Assembly: GCA_943327025.2 (NCBI GenBank)
Contig: CALPVO020000019.1
Span: 1 to 14,609, forward strand
Reading direction: 5' to 3'
DNA length: 14,609 nucleotides
Origin: Janthinobacterium lividum
GTDB taxonomy: Bacteria; Pseudomonadota; Gammaproteobacteria; Steroidobacterales; Steroidobacteraceae
In this document: positions 1-6,040 of the stretch, one piece after another
Numbering within the stretch: position 1 is the stretch's first letter
Layout: every line of letters starts with the position of its first letter
The notes under the pieces: generated by a model
Seen by the model: the letters and a program-made list of their open reading frames with translations, nothing else
Databases searched by the model: none
What the model was told of the DNA's origin: nothing
Program-made: the position numbers and the translations under genes

Positions 1-1302
1 CAGTACACCACGGTTCAACAAATACAGGCGCAGCGTATCGCCCAGCAGCGCCGAGTGCGCCGCTTCGCTCTCGGCACCGTTGCGCGGTGCCTGCGGTGCA
101 AAGCCCACTTCCAGCCGCATGCCCACACGAGAAACGTGCCAAGGCAAGTTGCAGTCGGCAATCAGGGCCACGAAGCCGGCTTCAAGGCGCCGCGCGAGCC
201 GTTCCATATGCGCATAAGCGTCGGCTGTCATTACTTCGGCCAGATTCGCGCGCAGCGCCGCCAAGGCCAACGGGTTCGCCGAAAGCGTGGTGCCCATGCC
301 GGAGTGACCAGGCGCCTTGGTGGCCTGAACGCCCTCGATGCCCTGCCGCACCGCGTCGGTGAAGCCATAAACCGCGCAGGGAAACCCACCAGCCACGGCC
401 TTGCCCGCGATGAAGAAATCCGGCTCCAAACGGTGGCTGCACGTGTACCCGCCCAGAGCACTGCTCAGCGTATGCGTCTCGTCGATGGCGAGCAGCGTAC
501 CGTGGCGGCGCGTCAGTTCACGCAAGGCTTGGTGGAAGCCCGGCGCTGGCAACACCATGCCGCAGTTGGTCATCACCGGTTCGGCCAATACACAGGCATA
601 TTCGCCGGTGGCCAAGGCCGCTTCCAGCGCGGCGAAGTCGTTGAAGGCGACGCAAGCACTGTGCAAAGCAAGATCTGCTGCCTGGCCCACGAGCCCGGGA
701 CGATTGGCCACTTGGCCGTCTGCTTCGAGACGCACCATCGCGTCCTCGACCTGCCCGTGGTAGCAGTGGTCGAACACCAGCACGCGTTGACGCCCGGTGA
801 TGGCGCGCGCCCAACGAAGCACGCAACGGTTGGCGTCGCTGGCCGTCATGGTGACCTGCCACCACGGCAAGCCGAAGCGGGCAGCAAGCAGCGCGCCCAC
901 TTCCGGGGCGACTGCACTGGGCAGCATGGTAGTCAGCCCTTGGGCCACTTGCGCCTGCAAGGCAGCCACCACCGGTGGCGGCGAATGCCCGAACATGGCG
1001 CCGGTGTCGCCGAGGCAGAAGTCGACATACGTATACCCGTCCACGTCGGTGAGCGTGGCGCCGGCAGCACTGGCCATATGCAGGGGTTCGGGCGTGCCCC
1101 AGTCCTGCATCCAGTGCAGCGGCACGCCGCCCAGCCAGTGGTCACGGGCTTGTTTCGCCAACGCCAGACTGCGCGGATGCAGTTCGCGAAAACGCTCACG
1201 CTCGATGCTGAGGAGTTGCTGCAGGGCGGCTACCGGCAAACCGGCGGCGAGCCCGGCCTGCCCGGCCAGCCCGGGCAGTAGCGGGTGCGGGGTCAGCGAC
1301 AT
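1..1302 (-). CDS. Class III PLP-dependent aminotransferase, glutamate-1-semialdehyde aminotransferase-like (3' end outside window)
   Basis: The reading frame is open from an ATG at 1302 to the left edge (434 codons visible), so only a short C-terminal piece can be missing. Class III fold landmarks are in order: the WMQDWGTP and DVDGYTYVDF N-terminal segments, HCYHG near residue 181, AEPVMTNCG with E241, AIDETHT with the PLP-nitrogen Asp at D274, and FIAGKAVAGGFP with the Schiff-base lysine at K301. The phosphate-binding segment reads TASDANRC where most relatives have a SGTEA-type motif, suggesting a GSAM-like side branch; HemL itself is unlikely. The family moves amino groups between an amine and a keto acid or aldehyde in the cytoplasm, or isomerises amino aldehydes. 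The substrate cannot be told here. It starts 45 bp after the mtaD stop on the same strand and is probably co-transcribed. No good Shine-Dalgarno precedes the ATG. Confidence 0.88.
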   Translation of the reverse strand, partial: MSLTPHPLLPGLAGQAGLAAGLPVAALQQLLSIERERFRELHPRSLALAKQARDHWLGGVPLHWMQDWGTPEPLHMASAAGATLTDVDGYTYVDFCLGDTGAMFGHSPPPVVAALQAQVAQGLTTMLPSAVAPEVGALLAARFGLPWWQVTMTASDANRCVLRWARAITGRQRVLVFDHCYHGQVEDAMVRLEADGQVANRPGLVGQAADLALHSACVAFNDFAALEAALATGEYACVLAEPVMTNCGMVLPAPGFHQALRELTRRHGTLLAIDETHTLSSALGGYTCSHRLEPDFFIAGKAVAGGFPCAVYGFTDAVRQGIEGVQATKAPGHSGMGTTLSANPLALAALRANLAEVMTADAYAHMERLARRLEAGFVALIADCNLPWHVSRVGMRLEVGFAPQAPRNGAESEAAHSALLGDTLRLYLLNRGVL

Positions 1303-1347
1303 GATGGGGCAAGGTTACCGAAGCGCGCCGCCGCGGTCATCGAGAAT

Positions 1348-2679
1348 TCAGCCGCGCAAGCGGGCAACCCAGTCTGCCGCGGTTTCACGCAGGGCGGCGG
1401 ACGTCAGCGGCCCACCCGCCATACCCGCCACCAACTCACCTTCACGAACCCGCTGCTCGCCGCGCACCCAGACGTGGCGCACTTGCTCACGCCCCGCCAC
1501 GTACACCAGATGCGACACCGGGTCGAACACCGGCTGTAACGCCGGGGCATTCAAGTCGACCGCGATGAAATCCGCGCTCTTGCCCGGCATCAGTGAGCCC
1601 GTCTCCGCGCCCAGCCCCAGCGCTTCAGCGCCCCCCAAGGTCGCCGCGCGCAACGCCGCTTGGGCCGGCCAAACCGCGGCGTCACCGGCGACTGCCTTGG
1701 CCAGCAAAGCCGCCAAGCGCAGTTCGGCGAACAAATCGAGACGGTTGTTACTCGCCGCGCCATCGGTACCTAGGCCAACGTTAATGCCCGCACGCGAGAG
1801 CACGCCGACTGGAGCGAAGCCCGACGCCAGTTTCAAGTTCGAGGTCGGGCAATGCGCCACGTGCACCTTGCGCCGCGCCAGTAGTTCAGTATCTGCCGCG
1901 TCGAGATGGACCGCATGCACAGCAATGAAGTTCGGACCCAAAACACCGAGGCGCTCGAGGCGAGCCAGCGGCCGCTCACCCGTAGCAGATACAGCGGTAC
2001 TCACTTCCTCCGCGGTCTCATGCACGTGGCAATGCACCGGCAAGCCTTCGCGCTGCGCCACGGCGGCCACTTGCGTGAACAAGGCGTCGCTCACCGTATA
2101 CGGCGCGTGCGGCGCCAGCGCAAAGTGCGCCAGCGGCTCGCCGACGAATGCGGCGCGCGTGGCCAAGCCGCGGCTCAGTGCCGTAGCGGCGTCTGGGGCA
2201 TAGGGCGTGGGAAAGTCCACCGCCACGATGCCCGCCACCACGCGCATTCCGGATTCCACGGCCGCCTGACAAACCGCTTCCGGGAAGAAGTACATGTCGT
2301 TGAAGGTGGTGATGCCCCCGAGCAACATCTCGGCGCAGGCGAGCCGCGTGCCATCCAGCACGAACGCCGCCGACAAGTGCCGCGCTTCAGCCGGCCAGAT
2401 ATGGCCCTTCAGCCATTCCATGAGCGGCAGGTCGTCCGCATAGCCACGCAGCAAGGCCATGGCCGCATGCGTATGCAGGTTCACCAGGCCCGGCAGCAAC
2501 ACCTGCCCAGGAAGTTCCACCACACGTAACCCGGCGTACTGGCGCCGTGCCTCGGCGGCTGGCAACAGCGTCTGAATACGCCCATCCCGCACCACCACCG
2601 CGTGGTCTGCCAAGGCGCCTGCTGGCTCGATGGGGACCACCCAGGACGCGATCACGACGAAATCGGCAGCAACAGACAT
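1348..2679 (-). CDS. mtaD: 5-methylthioadenosine/S-adenosylhomocysteine deaminase (TRZ/ATZ-type amidohydrolase)
   Basis: The 443-residue product is a full-length metal-dependent amidohydrolase. Visible landmarks are the LLPGLVNLHTHAAM strand with metal ligands H69 and H71, the HCHVHET segment (residues 216-222), AVHAVHL (254-259), HCPTSNLKLASG (276-287) and GLGTDGAASNN with the catalytic metal-binding Asp D306. The C-terminal strand GSLMPGKSADFIAVDL is typical of the cytosine-deaminase/TRZ-ATZ group. Family members deaminate methylthioadenosine and S-adenosylhomocysteine to the inosine forms, part of methyl-cycle salvage in the cytoplasm. Related deaminases act on other purines or triazines, so the substrate is family inference. 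The frame stays open upstream to 3225, but that stretch lies antisense to ompW; MSVAADF at 2679 matches the usual family N-terminus. An in-frame GTG directly before it is an alternative start. It is divergent from ompW and followed by the aminotransferase. Confidence 0.85.
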   Translation of the reverse strand: MSVAADFVVIASWVVPIEPAGALADHAVVVRDGRIQTLLPAAEARRQYAGLRVVELPGQVLLPGLVNLHTHAAMALLRGYADDLPLMEWLKGHIWPAEARHLSAAFVLDGTRLACAEMLLGGITTFNDMYFFPEAVCQAAVESGMRVVAGIVAVDFPTPYAPDAATALSRGLATRAAFVGEPLAHFALAPHAPYTVSDALFTQVAAVAQREGLPVHCHVHETAEEVSTAVSATGERPLARLERLGVLGPNFIAVHAVHLDAADTELLARRKVHVAHCPTSNLKLASGFAPVGVLSRAGINVGLGTDGAASNNRLDLFAELRLAALLAKAVAGDAAVWPAQAALRAATLGGAEALGLGAETGSLMPGKSADFIAVDLNAPALQPVFDPVSHLVYVAGREQVRHVWVRGEQRVREGELVAGMAGGPLTSAALRETAADWVARLRG

Positions 2680-2749
2680 CACGAATTTCCACGGGCCAGG
2701 GTCGCTGCGATTCTGCGGCTTCCTGCGGCGAACGCCAACCCGCGTCGCG

Positions 2750-2791
2750 CCAAGCGAAACACGCAGGGGGAAGCTGCGGATATTCGCTTGG
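2750..2791. promoter_or_regulatory. Nested inverted repeat / two-tier stem-loop between mtaD and ompW
   Basis: CCAAGCGAA at 2750-2758 is the exact reverse complement of TTCGCTTGG at 2783-2791. Inside it a second perfect pair, CGCAG (2762-2766) and CTGCG (2774-2778), encloses the 7-nt loop GGGGAAG. The two stems are separated by small internal loops (3 and 4 nt). The element lies in non-coding DNA between divergent genes, so coding constraint does not explain it. It could be a regulator-binding site, part of a structured ompW leader, or (reverse strand) part of the mtaD leader. No T-run follows, so a simple intrinsic terminator is unlikely. Confidence 0.5.
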
Positions 2792-2808
2792 TGGTGTACG
2801 GCACACCA
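2792..2808. promoter_or_regulatory. 17-bp dyad TGGTGT-N5-ACACCA, possible operator
   Basis: Perfect 6-bp arms TGGTGT (2792-2797) and ACACCA (2803-2808) flank the spacer ACGGC. The dyad directly abuts the nested repeat to its left and sits 46-62 bp before the ompW ATG, and 113-129 bp before the mtaD start on the other strand. Size and position suit a dimeric HTH repressor or activator site controlling one or both divergent genes. The regulator is unknown, and a role as an RNA hairpin is equally possible. Confidence 0.4.
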
Positions 2809-2816
2809 TGGAACTG

Positions 2817-2832
2817 CCCGCGAACTGGCGGG
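2817..2832 (+). promoter_or_regulatory. Small hairpin in the ompW leader
   Basis: CCCGC (2817-2821) pairs with GCGGG (2828-2832) around the loop GAACTG. It ends 10 bp before the AGGA ribosome-binding sequence of ompW (2843-2846). It may be a leader or mRNA-stability hairpin. With a 5-bp stem in GC-rich DNA, chance is possible. Confidence 0.25.
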
Positions 2833-2853
2833 TGAAGTAGACAGGATTCCCCC

Positions 2854-3546
2854 ATGACCCTTTCCAGCGCCGTAAAGCGTTCCCTGAAAATTCGACTGGC
2901 ACCGGCCGTGCTGGCCCCCCTGTTGGGCGCGCTGCTCACTCTGGCCATGCAGCCCGCGGTGGCCAGTGATGGAGCCTCCCCTTGGACCGTGCGCGTTCGC
3001 GCCTTGCACATCCACCCGGCCAGCAAGTCCGATGCCATCCCCTCGCTGGCAGTTCCCACTGACAGCATCAGCGCCTCCAAGAAGTGGGCGCCGGATATCG
3101 ATATCGAATATGCGTTCAACGAGAAGGTATCCGCCGAGTTGCTCCTGACCGTACCGCAGCAGCACACCGTGACCGTGCGCGAAAGTGTGCTCGGTGGCCC
3201 GGTGAATATCGGCACCTTCCGGCATCTGCCGCCAACGCTCACCGTGAAGTACCGCCCGCTGGGCAGTGCCACCCTTTCACCCTACGTCGGTGTAGGCCTG
3301 AACTACACGCGTATCTGGGATGCCCGACTGGCCGTCCCCACGGTAGGCAGCCTGCGTCTGGACCAGAGCAGTTTCGGCTTGGCGTGGCAAGTCGGTGCGG
3401 ATTACCAGCTCGACGACCACTGGTCGGCGTCCGTGGATCTGAAGTACGTGAAGATTGGCTCAGACGTCAAACTCGGCGCCACGCGCGTCTCGCACGTCAA
3501 CGTGGATCCGGTGCTGGTGGCCTTCGGTGCAGGCTATAGGTTCTGA
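2854..3546 (+). CDS. ompW: OmpW family outer-membrane beta-barrel protein
   Basis: The 230-residue product has a basic, hydrophobic signal peptide ending in AVA, with predicted cleavage after A37. The mature protein of about 193 residues fits the 8-stranded OmpW barrel. Features include a WTVRVRALHIHP first strand, PDIDIEYAFNEKVSAELLL, PPTLTVKYRPLG, LSPYVGVGLNYT, an amphipathic WSASVDLKYVKI strand, and a C-terminal VAFGAGYRF ending in phenylalanine, the usual outer-membrane assembly signal. OmpW proteins form narrow hydrophobic channels for small, often nonpolar, molecules. The start is supported by AGGA at 2843-2846. It is divergent from mtaD and lies about 100 bp before the catabolic operon. 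It could supply outer-membrane passage for that operon's substrate, but nothing in the sequence proves the link, and it may be transcribed separately. Confidence 0.85.
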   Translation: MTLSSAVKRSLKIRLAPAVLAPLLGALLTLAMQPAVASDGASPWTVRVRALHIHPASKSDAIPSLAVPTDSISASKKWAPDIDIEYAFNEKVSAELLLTVPQQHTVTVRESVLGGPVNIGTFRHLPPTLTVKYRPLGSATLSPYVGVGLNYTRIWDARLAVPTVGSLRLDQSSFGLAWQVGADYQLDDHWSASVDLKYVKIGSDVKLGATRVSHVNVDPVLVAFGAGYRF

Positions 3547-3613
3547 ATCCAGTCGTACTCATACAACTAAATGTCGCTCTAAGGCTATTTTAGTGACCGC
3601 CTGACGTGCAATC
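3547..3613 (+). promoter_or_regulatory. Gap between ompW and the MFS gene; likely holds the operon promoter
   Basis: This is the AT-richest stretch near the start of the eight-gene operon, with TACAACT and CTATTTTAG-like segments that could serve as -10 elements. No convincing -35/-10 pair was found. An imperfect dyad occurs at 3573-3597 (GTCG plus CTAA against TTAGTGAC, with a 2-nt bulge and a G-T pair), which could be a weak operator or the end of the ompW transcript. The promoter assignment rests mainly on position. Confidence 0.3.
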
Positions 3614-3647
3614 ATCCCCCGACGGGCCGTTCCGGCCTGCGGGGGAT
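3614..3647 (+). promoter_or_regulatory. Strong stem-loop covering the ribosome-binding site of the MFS gene
   Basis: ATCCCCC (3614-3620) is the exact reverse complement of GGGGGAT (3641-3647), and inside it GGCCG (3625-3629) pairs with CGGCC (3633-3637) around the loop TTC. The right arm contains the only Shine-Dalgarno-like sequence (GGGGGA) before the ATG at 3651, so folding would hide the ribosome-binding site of the first operon gene. This suggests translational control (protein binding, temperature, a ligand or a small RNA), though the purpose is not shown. No T-run follows, so it is not a typical terminator. Confidence 0.5.
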
Positions 3648-3650
3648 GGC

Positions 3651-4982
3651 ATGAACGAACGAGCTTCTTTTCCCTACGAGGAAGCGCCCCTCCGGCCCTT
3701 CCATATGCGCGTGACGGTCGCCAGTTTCGGCGGCGTCTTCTGCGACGGCGCTGAACTCGGCATCGTCGGCATGGCGCTCGGCGCGGCCACGCCGGCCCTC
3801 GGCCTCACCCCTGTTTGGGTAGGACTACTAGGCGGAGCCTCGCTGCTCGGCTTGTTCCTCGGCGCTCTCCTGACCGGTCCCGTGGCGGACCGGCATGGGC
3901 GCCGTCCCCTGTTCGCTTGGAACATGCTTCTGCTCGGCTTGGTCTCGATGGCACAGTTCTTCGTGCAGTCGCCGACACAGCTCCTGGTAGCGAGGCTGCT
4001 GATCGGCGTGCTGCTCGGCACGGACTACGTGGTCAGCAAAGCGCTGTTGACGGAGTTCATCCCCGGACGCCACCGCGCGGGCATCATGAGTTCCCTCGCC
4101 GTGGCTTGGGCTAGCGGCTATGCCGCCGCCTATGCGGCAGGCTATGGCATCACCCACATCGACTCTTTCGCGGGCAGCGATCTGTGGCGCTTCATGCTGC
4201 TTGCCAGCGCGATTCCCTGCCTGCTCATCTTCCCGTTGCGTGTGACGCTGCCCGAGTCGCCGATGTGGCTAGCGGCGCAGGGACGAAACCAAGAGGCCCA
4301 CGACATCGTCCGCCGGCATATCGGCGAGGATGTGCAACCGCCACCGCCGCTCGTCAAGCCGCCGCGTGACCGCCGGCATCTCGCGGAGCTGATGTCCGCG
4401 CCTTGGGGCCGGCGCACGCTGGTAGCCTGCACCTATTTCACCACCAGCGTCATTCCATACTTCGCTATCGGTACATTCGTCAACCAAGTCCTGCAGGACC
4501 TCAAGGTAGAGGGTGCGGCCGCAGCGGGCTTGGTCTACAACCTCGCTATCGTGCTCGGCGCCATCGGCGGCTTGCTAACGATCGACCGCATGCCAAGGCG
4601 CACCTTCCTGAATGGCACTTACTTGCTGTCGGGTGGTGCCATGCTGGCGCTGGTGGTACTCGATCATCCACCCACCTTTGTCTCGGTGGCTTTGTTCGCG
4701 GTATTCGCCAGCGTGCTTTCGGCGTCGTCGAATCTCGTCTACGTCTATCTGCCGGAACTGTTCCCGACTTCACTGCGCGCTTCCGGTCTCGGGCTGGCCA
4801 TCGCTTCGAGTCGCGTCGGTTCGGCGGTCAGCACCTTCCTGCTGCCCATCCTGGTCGGCAGCTTCGGCATTCACGTGGCCTTGGGCGCTTGCGTCGCGGT
4901 GCTCGCGTTAGGTGGCATCACCTGCTACCTGCTCGCTCCGGAAACGCGTGGCCTCGGGCTGGCGGGTGACGCTTCCGCATGA
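3651..4982 (+). CDS. MFS transporter, metabolite/sugar porter-like (12 predicted TM)
   Basis: The product is 443 residues from ATG 3651, the usual size for a 12-TM major facilitator. Key motifs are GPVADRHGRR between TM2 and TM3 (residues 76-85), LPESPMWL after TM6 (200-207), and YLPELFPTSLRA in the second half (366-377), all typical of the sugar-porter and metabolite:H+ symporter branches. An acidic pair (D32, E35) lies in the predicted first membrane segment and may take part in proton coupling or cation binding. An earlier in-frame GTG (3606) is less likely: it would place the hairpin inside the coding region and add a non-conserved leader, whereas GGGGGA fits the ATG. The stop overlaps the next start by 4 bp. 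As first gene of an amine-catabolism operon it probably imports an N-methylated compound or its product; the substrate is unknown. Confidence 0.85.
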   Translation: MNERASFPYEEAPLRPFHMRVTVASFGGVFCDGAELGIVGMALGAATPALGLTPVWVGLLGGASLLGLFLGALLTGPVADRHGRRPLFAWNMLLLGLVSMAQFFVQSPTQLLVARLLIGVLLGTDYVVSKALLTEFIPGRHRAGIMSSLAVAWASGYAAAYAAGYGITHIDSFAGSDLWRFMLLASAIPCLLIFPLRVTLPESPMWLAAQGRNQEAHDIVRRHIGEDVQPPPPLVKPPRDRRHLAELMSAPWGRRTLVACTYFTTSVIPYFAIGTFVNQVLQDLKVEGAAAAGLVYNLAIVLGAIGGLLTIDRMPRRTFLNGTYLLSGGAMLALVVLDHPPTFVSVALFAVFASVLSASSNLVYVYLPELFPTSLRASGLGLAIASSRVGSAVSTFLLPILVGSFGIHVALGACVAVLALGGITCYLLAPETRGLGLAGDASA

Positions 4983-6010
4983 AGCCAGACCGGCCCATTC
5001 GGCTGGCTTTCCTGCTGCTGCCGCAGTTCTCGATGATGGCTTTTTCGGCAGCTCTAGAGCCATTGCGCGCCGCGAACCGCCTAGGCGGACGCCAACTCTA
5101 CGACTGGCGCTTGGTCTCGAATGACGGTCAAGCCGTGACTGCCAGCAATGGCATCGCCATCGCCGTGAACGACAGTCGCGACACACTCAAGCAACCGGAC
5201 CTGCTGGTGGCTTGCGTCGGGCTGGAGCCGCTCGATGCCTCGGCCAACACGTCGCTACGCGGGTGGTTGCGACGACTGGCGGGCCATGGCTGCCAAGTGG
5301 GCGGCATCAGCGGTGGCGCCTTTCTGCTGGCCGAAGCCGGTCTACTCGAAGGCAAGCGCTGCACGGTGCACTGGGAGTTCGCCGAACTGTTCGCAGCCCG
5401 CTATCCGCGTGCGCGCCTCGTACCCGATCTCTTCGTCGCCGATGAAGGGGTATTCACCTGCTCAGGCGGCACAGCAGCGTTGGACCTCATGCTCCACTTC
5501 ATTCGGGAGCACCATGGCGTGGAAATGGCTGTGGCTGTGGCGGAGCAATTCATCCACCCCCGCATACGCGAGCACGGCGACCGGCAACGCATGACACCGG
5601 ACCGCCGGTACGGACTGCAACACCCGAAGTTGTCAGCCATCGTGGAACGCATGGAAGCCACTTTGGCCGAACCGCTGGAACTGGCAGAAATCGCGGCCGC
5701 CGCCGACCTGTCGACGCGCCAAGTAGAGCGACTATTCCGCAAGTACCTCGGCAGTGCACCGGCGACGTTCTATCTGGACCTGCGACTCGTCCACGCCCGG
5801 CACTTGCTTCGGGAAACGGCCAAGCCGGTCCGCGCCATCGCTCTCGACTGCGGGTTCGGATCGACCTCGCATTTCTGCCACGCGTATCGCCGCCACTATG
5901 GCTACAAGCCCACGGACGAACGCAAGTCGCTCCGCGCCACTACCGCCCGCCATTCTCTGTCGCCCGCCGTCAGCCACAAGTCGGTGGCAGGCAAACCCGC
6001 CTACGCCTGA
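4979..6010 (+). CDS. GlxA-family transcriptional regulator (DJ-1/PfpI domain plus AraC HTH), GbdR/SouR/CdhR-like
   Basis: The 343-residue product has a DJ-1/PfpI-like sensor domain (about residues 7-190) and two AraC-type helix-turn-helix units (about 231-256 and 283-308: LAEIAAAADLSTRQVERLF and IALDCGFGSTSHFCHAYRR). The segment GGISGGAFLLAEAGLL (108-123) followed by CTVHWE matches the regulators GbdR, SouR and CdhR, which sense glycine betaine/dimethylglycine, sarcosine and carnitine in Pseudomonas. The position of the DJ-1 nucleophilic cysteine is Ser/Gly, so the domain should bind a ligand rather than catalyse. CSGGTAALDLML (161-172) is another group signature. It overlaps the MFS stop by ATGA, implying translational coupling, and lies upstream of methylamine genes. 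It is probably the cytoplasmic activator of this operon, induced by the substrate or by dimethylglycine/sarcosine. The exact effector cannot be read from sequence. Confidence 0.88.
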   Translation: MKPDRPIRLAFLLLPQFSMMAFSAALEPLRAANRLGGRQLYDWRLVSNDGQAVTASNGIAIAVNDSRDTLKQPDLLVACVGLEPLDASANTSLRGWLRRLAGHGCQVGGISGGAFLLAEAGLLEGKRCTVHWEFAELFAARYPRARLVPDLFVADEGVFTCSGGTAALDLMLHFIREHHGVEMAVAVAEQFIHPRIREHGDRQRMTPDRRYGLQHPKLSAIVERMEATLAEPLELAEIAAAADLSTRQVERLFRKYLGSAPATFYLDLRLVHARHLLRETAKPVRAIALDCGFGSTSHFCHAYRRHYGYKPTDERKSLRATTARHSLSPAVSHKSVAGKPAYA

Positions 6011-6040
6011 AAGCGCAGCATTCACTACTGGAAACCCAAC

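Noticed and set aside
55..1281. A 408-codon open frame on the plus strand
   Set aside because: It is the mirror of the class III aminotransferase, whose K301, D274 and E241 motifs identify the true strand.
797..2203. A 468-codon open frame on the plus strand, rich in Ser, Ala, Arg and Pro
   Set aside because: It lies antisense to the aminotransferase and mtaD, both of which show complete family motifs. Its composition is typical of an out-of-frame reading of GC-rich genes and no domain is recognisable.
2680..3225. N-terminal extension of mtaD by 182 codons on the minus strand
   Set aside because: It runs antisense through ompW and the repeat-rich intergenic region, and mtaD relatives start at the MSVAADF-like segment.
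3573..3597. Imperfect dyad after ompW considered as an intrinsic terminator
   Set aside because: The stem has a bulge and a G-T pair, the loop is AT-rich and no T-run follows the right arm, so it is too weak to call as a terminator.
3606..3650. GTG start 15 codons earlier for the MFS transporter
   Set aside because: It would put the strong hairpin inside the coding region, has no clear ribosome site, and adds a leader unlike the family. ATG 3651 has GGGGGA at suitable spacing.
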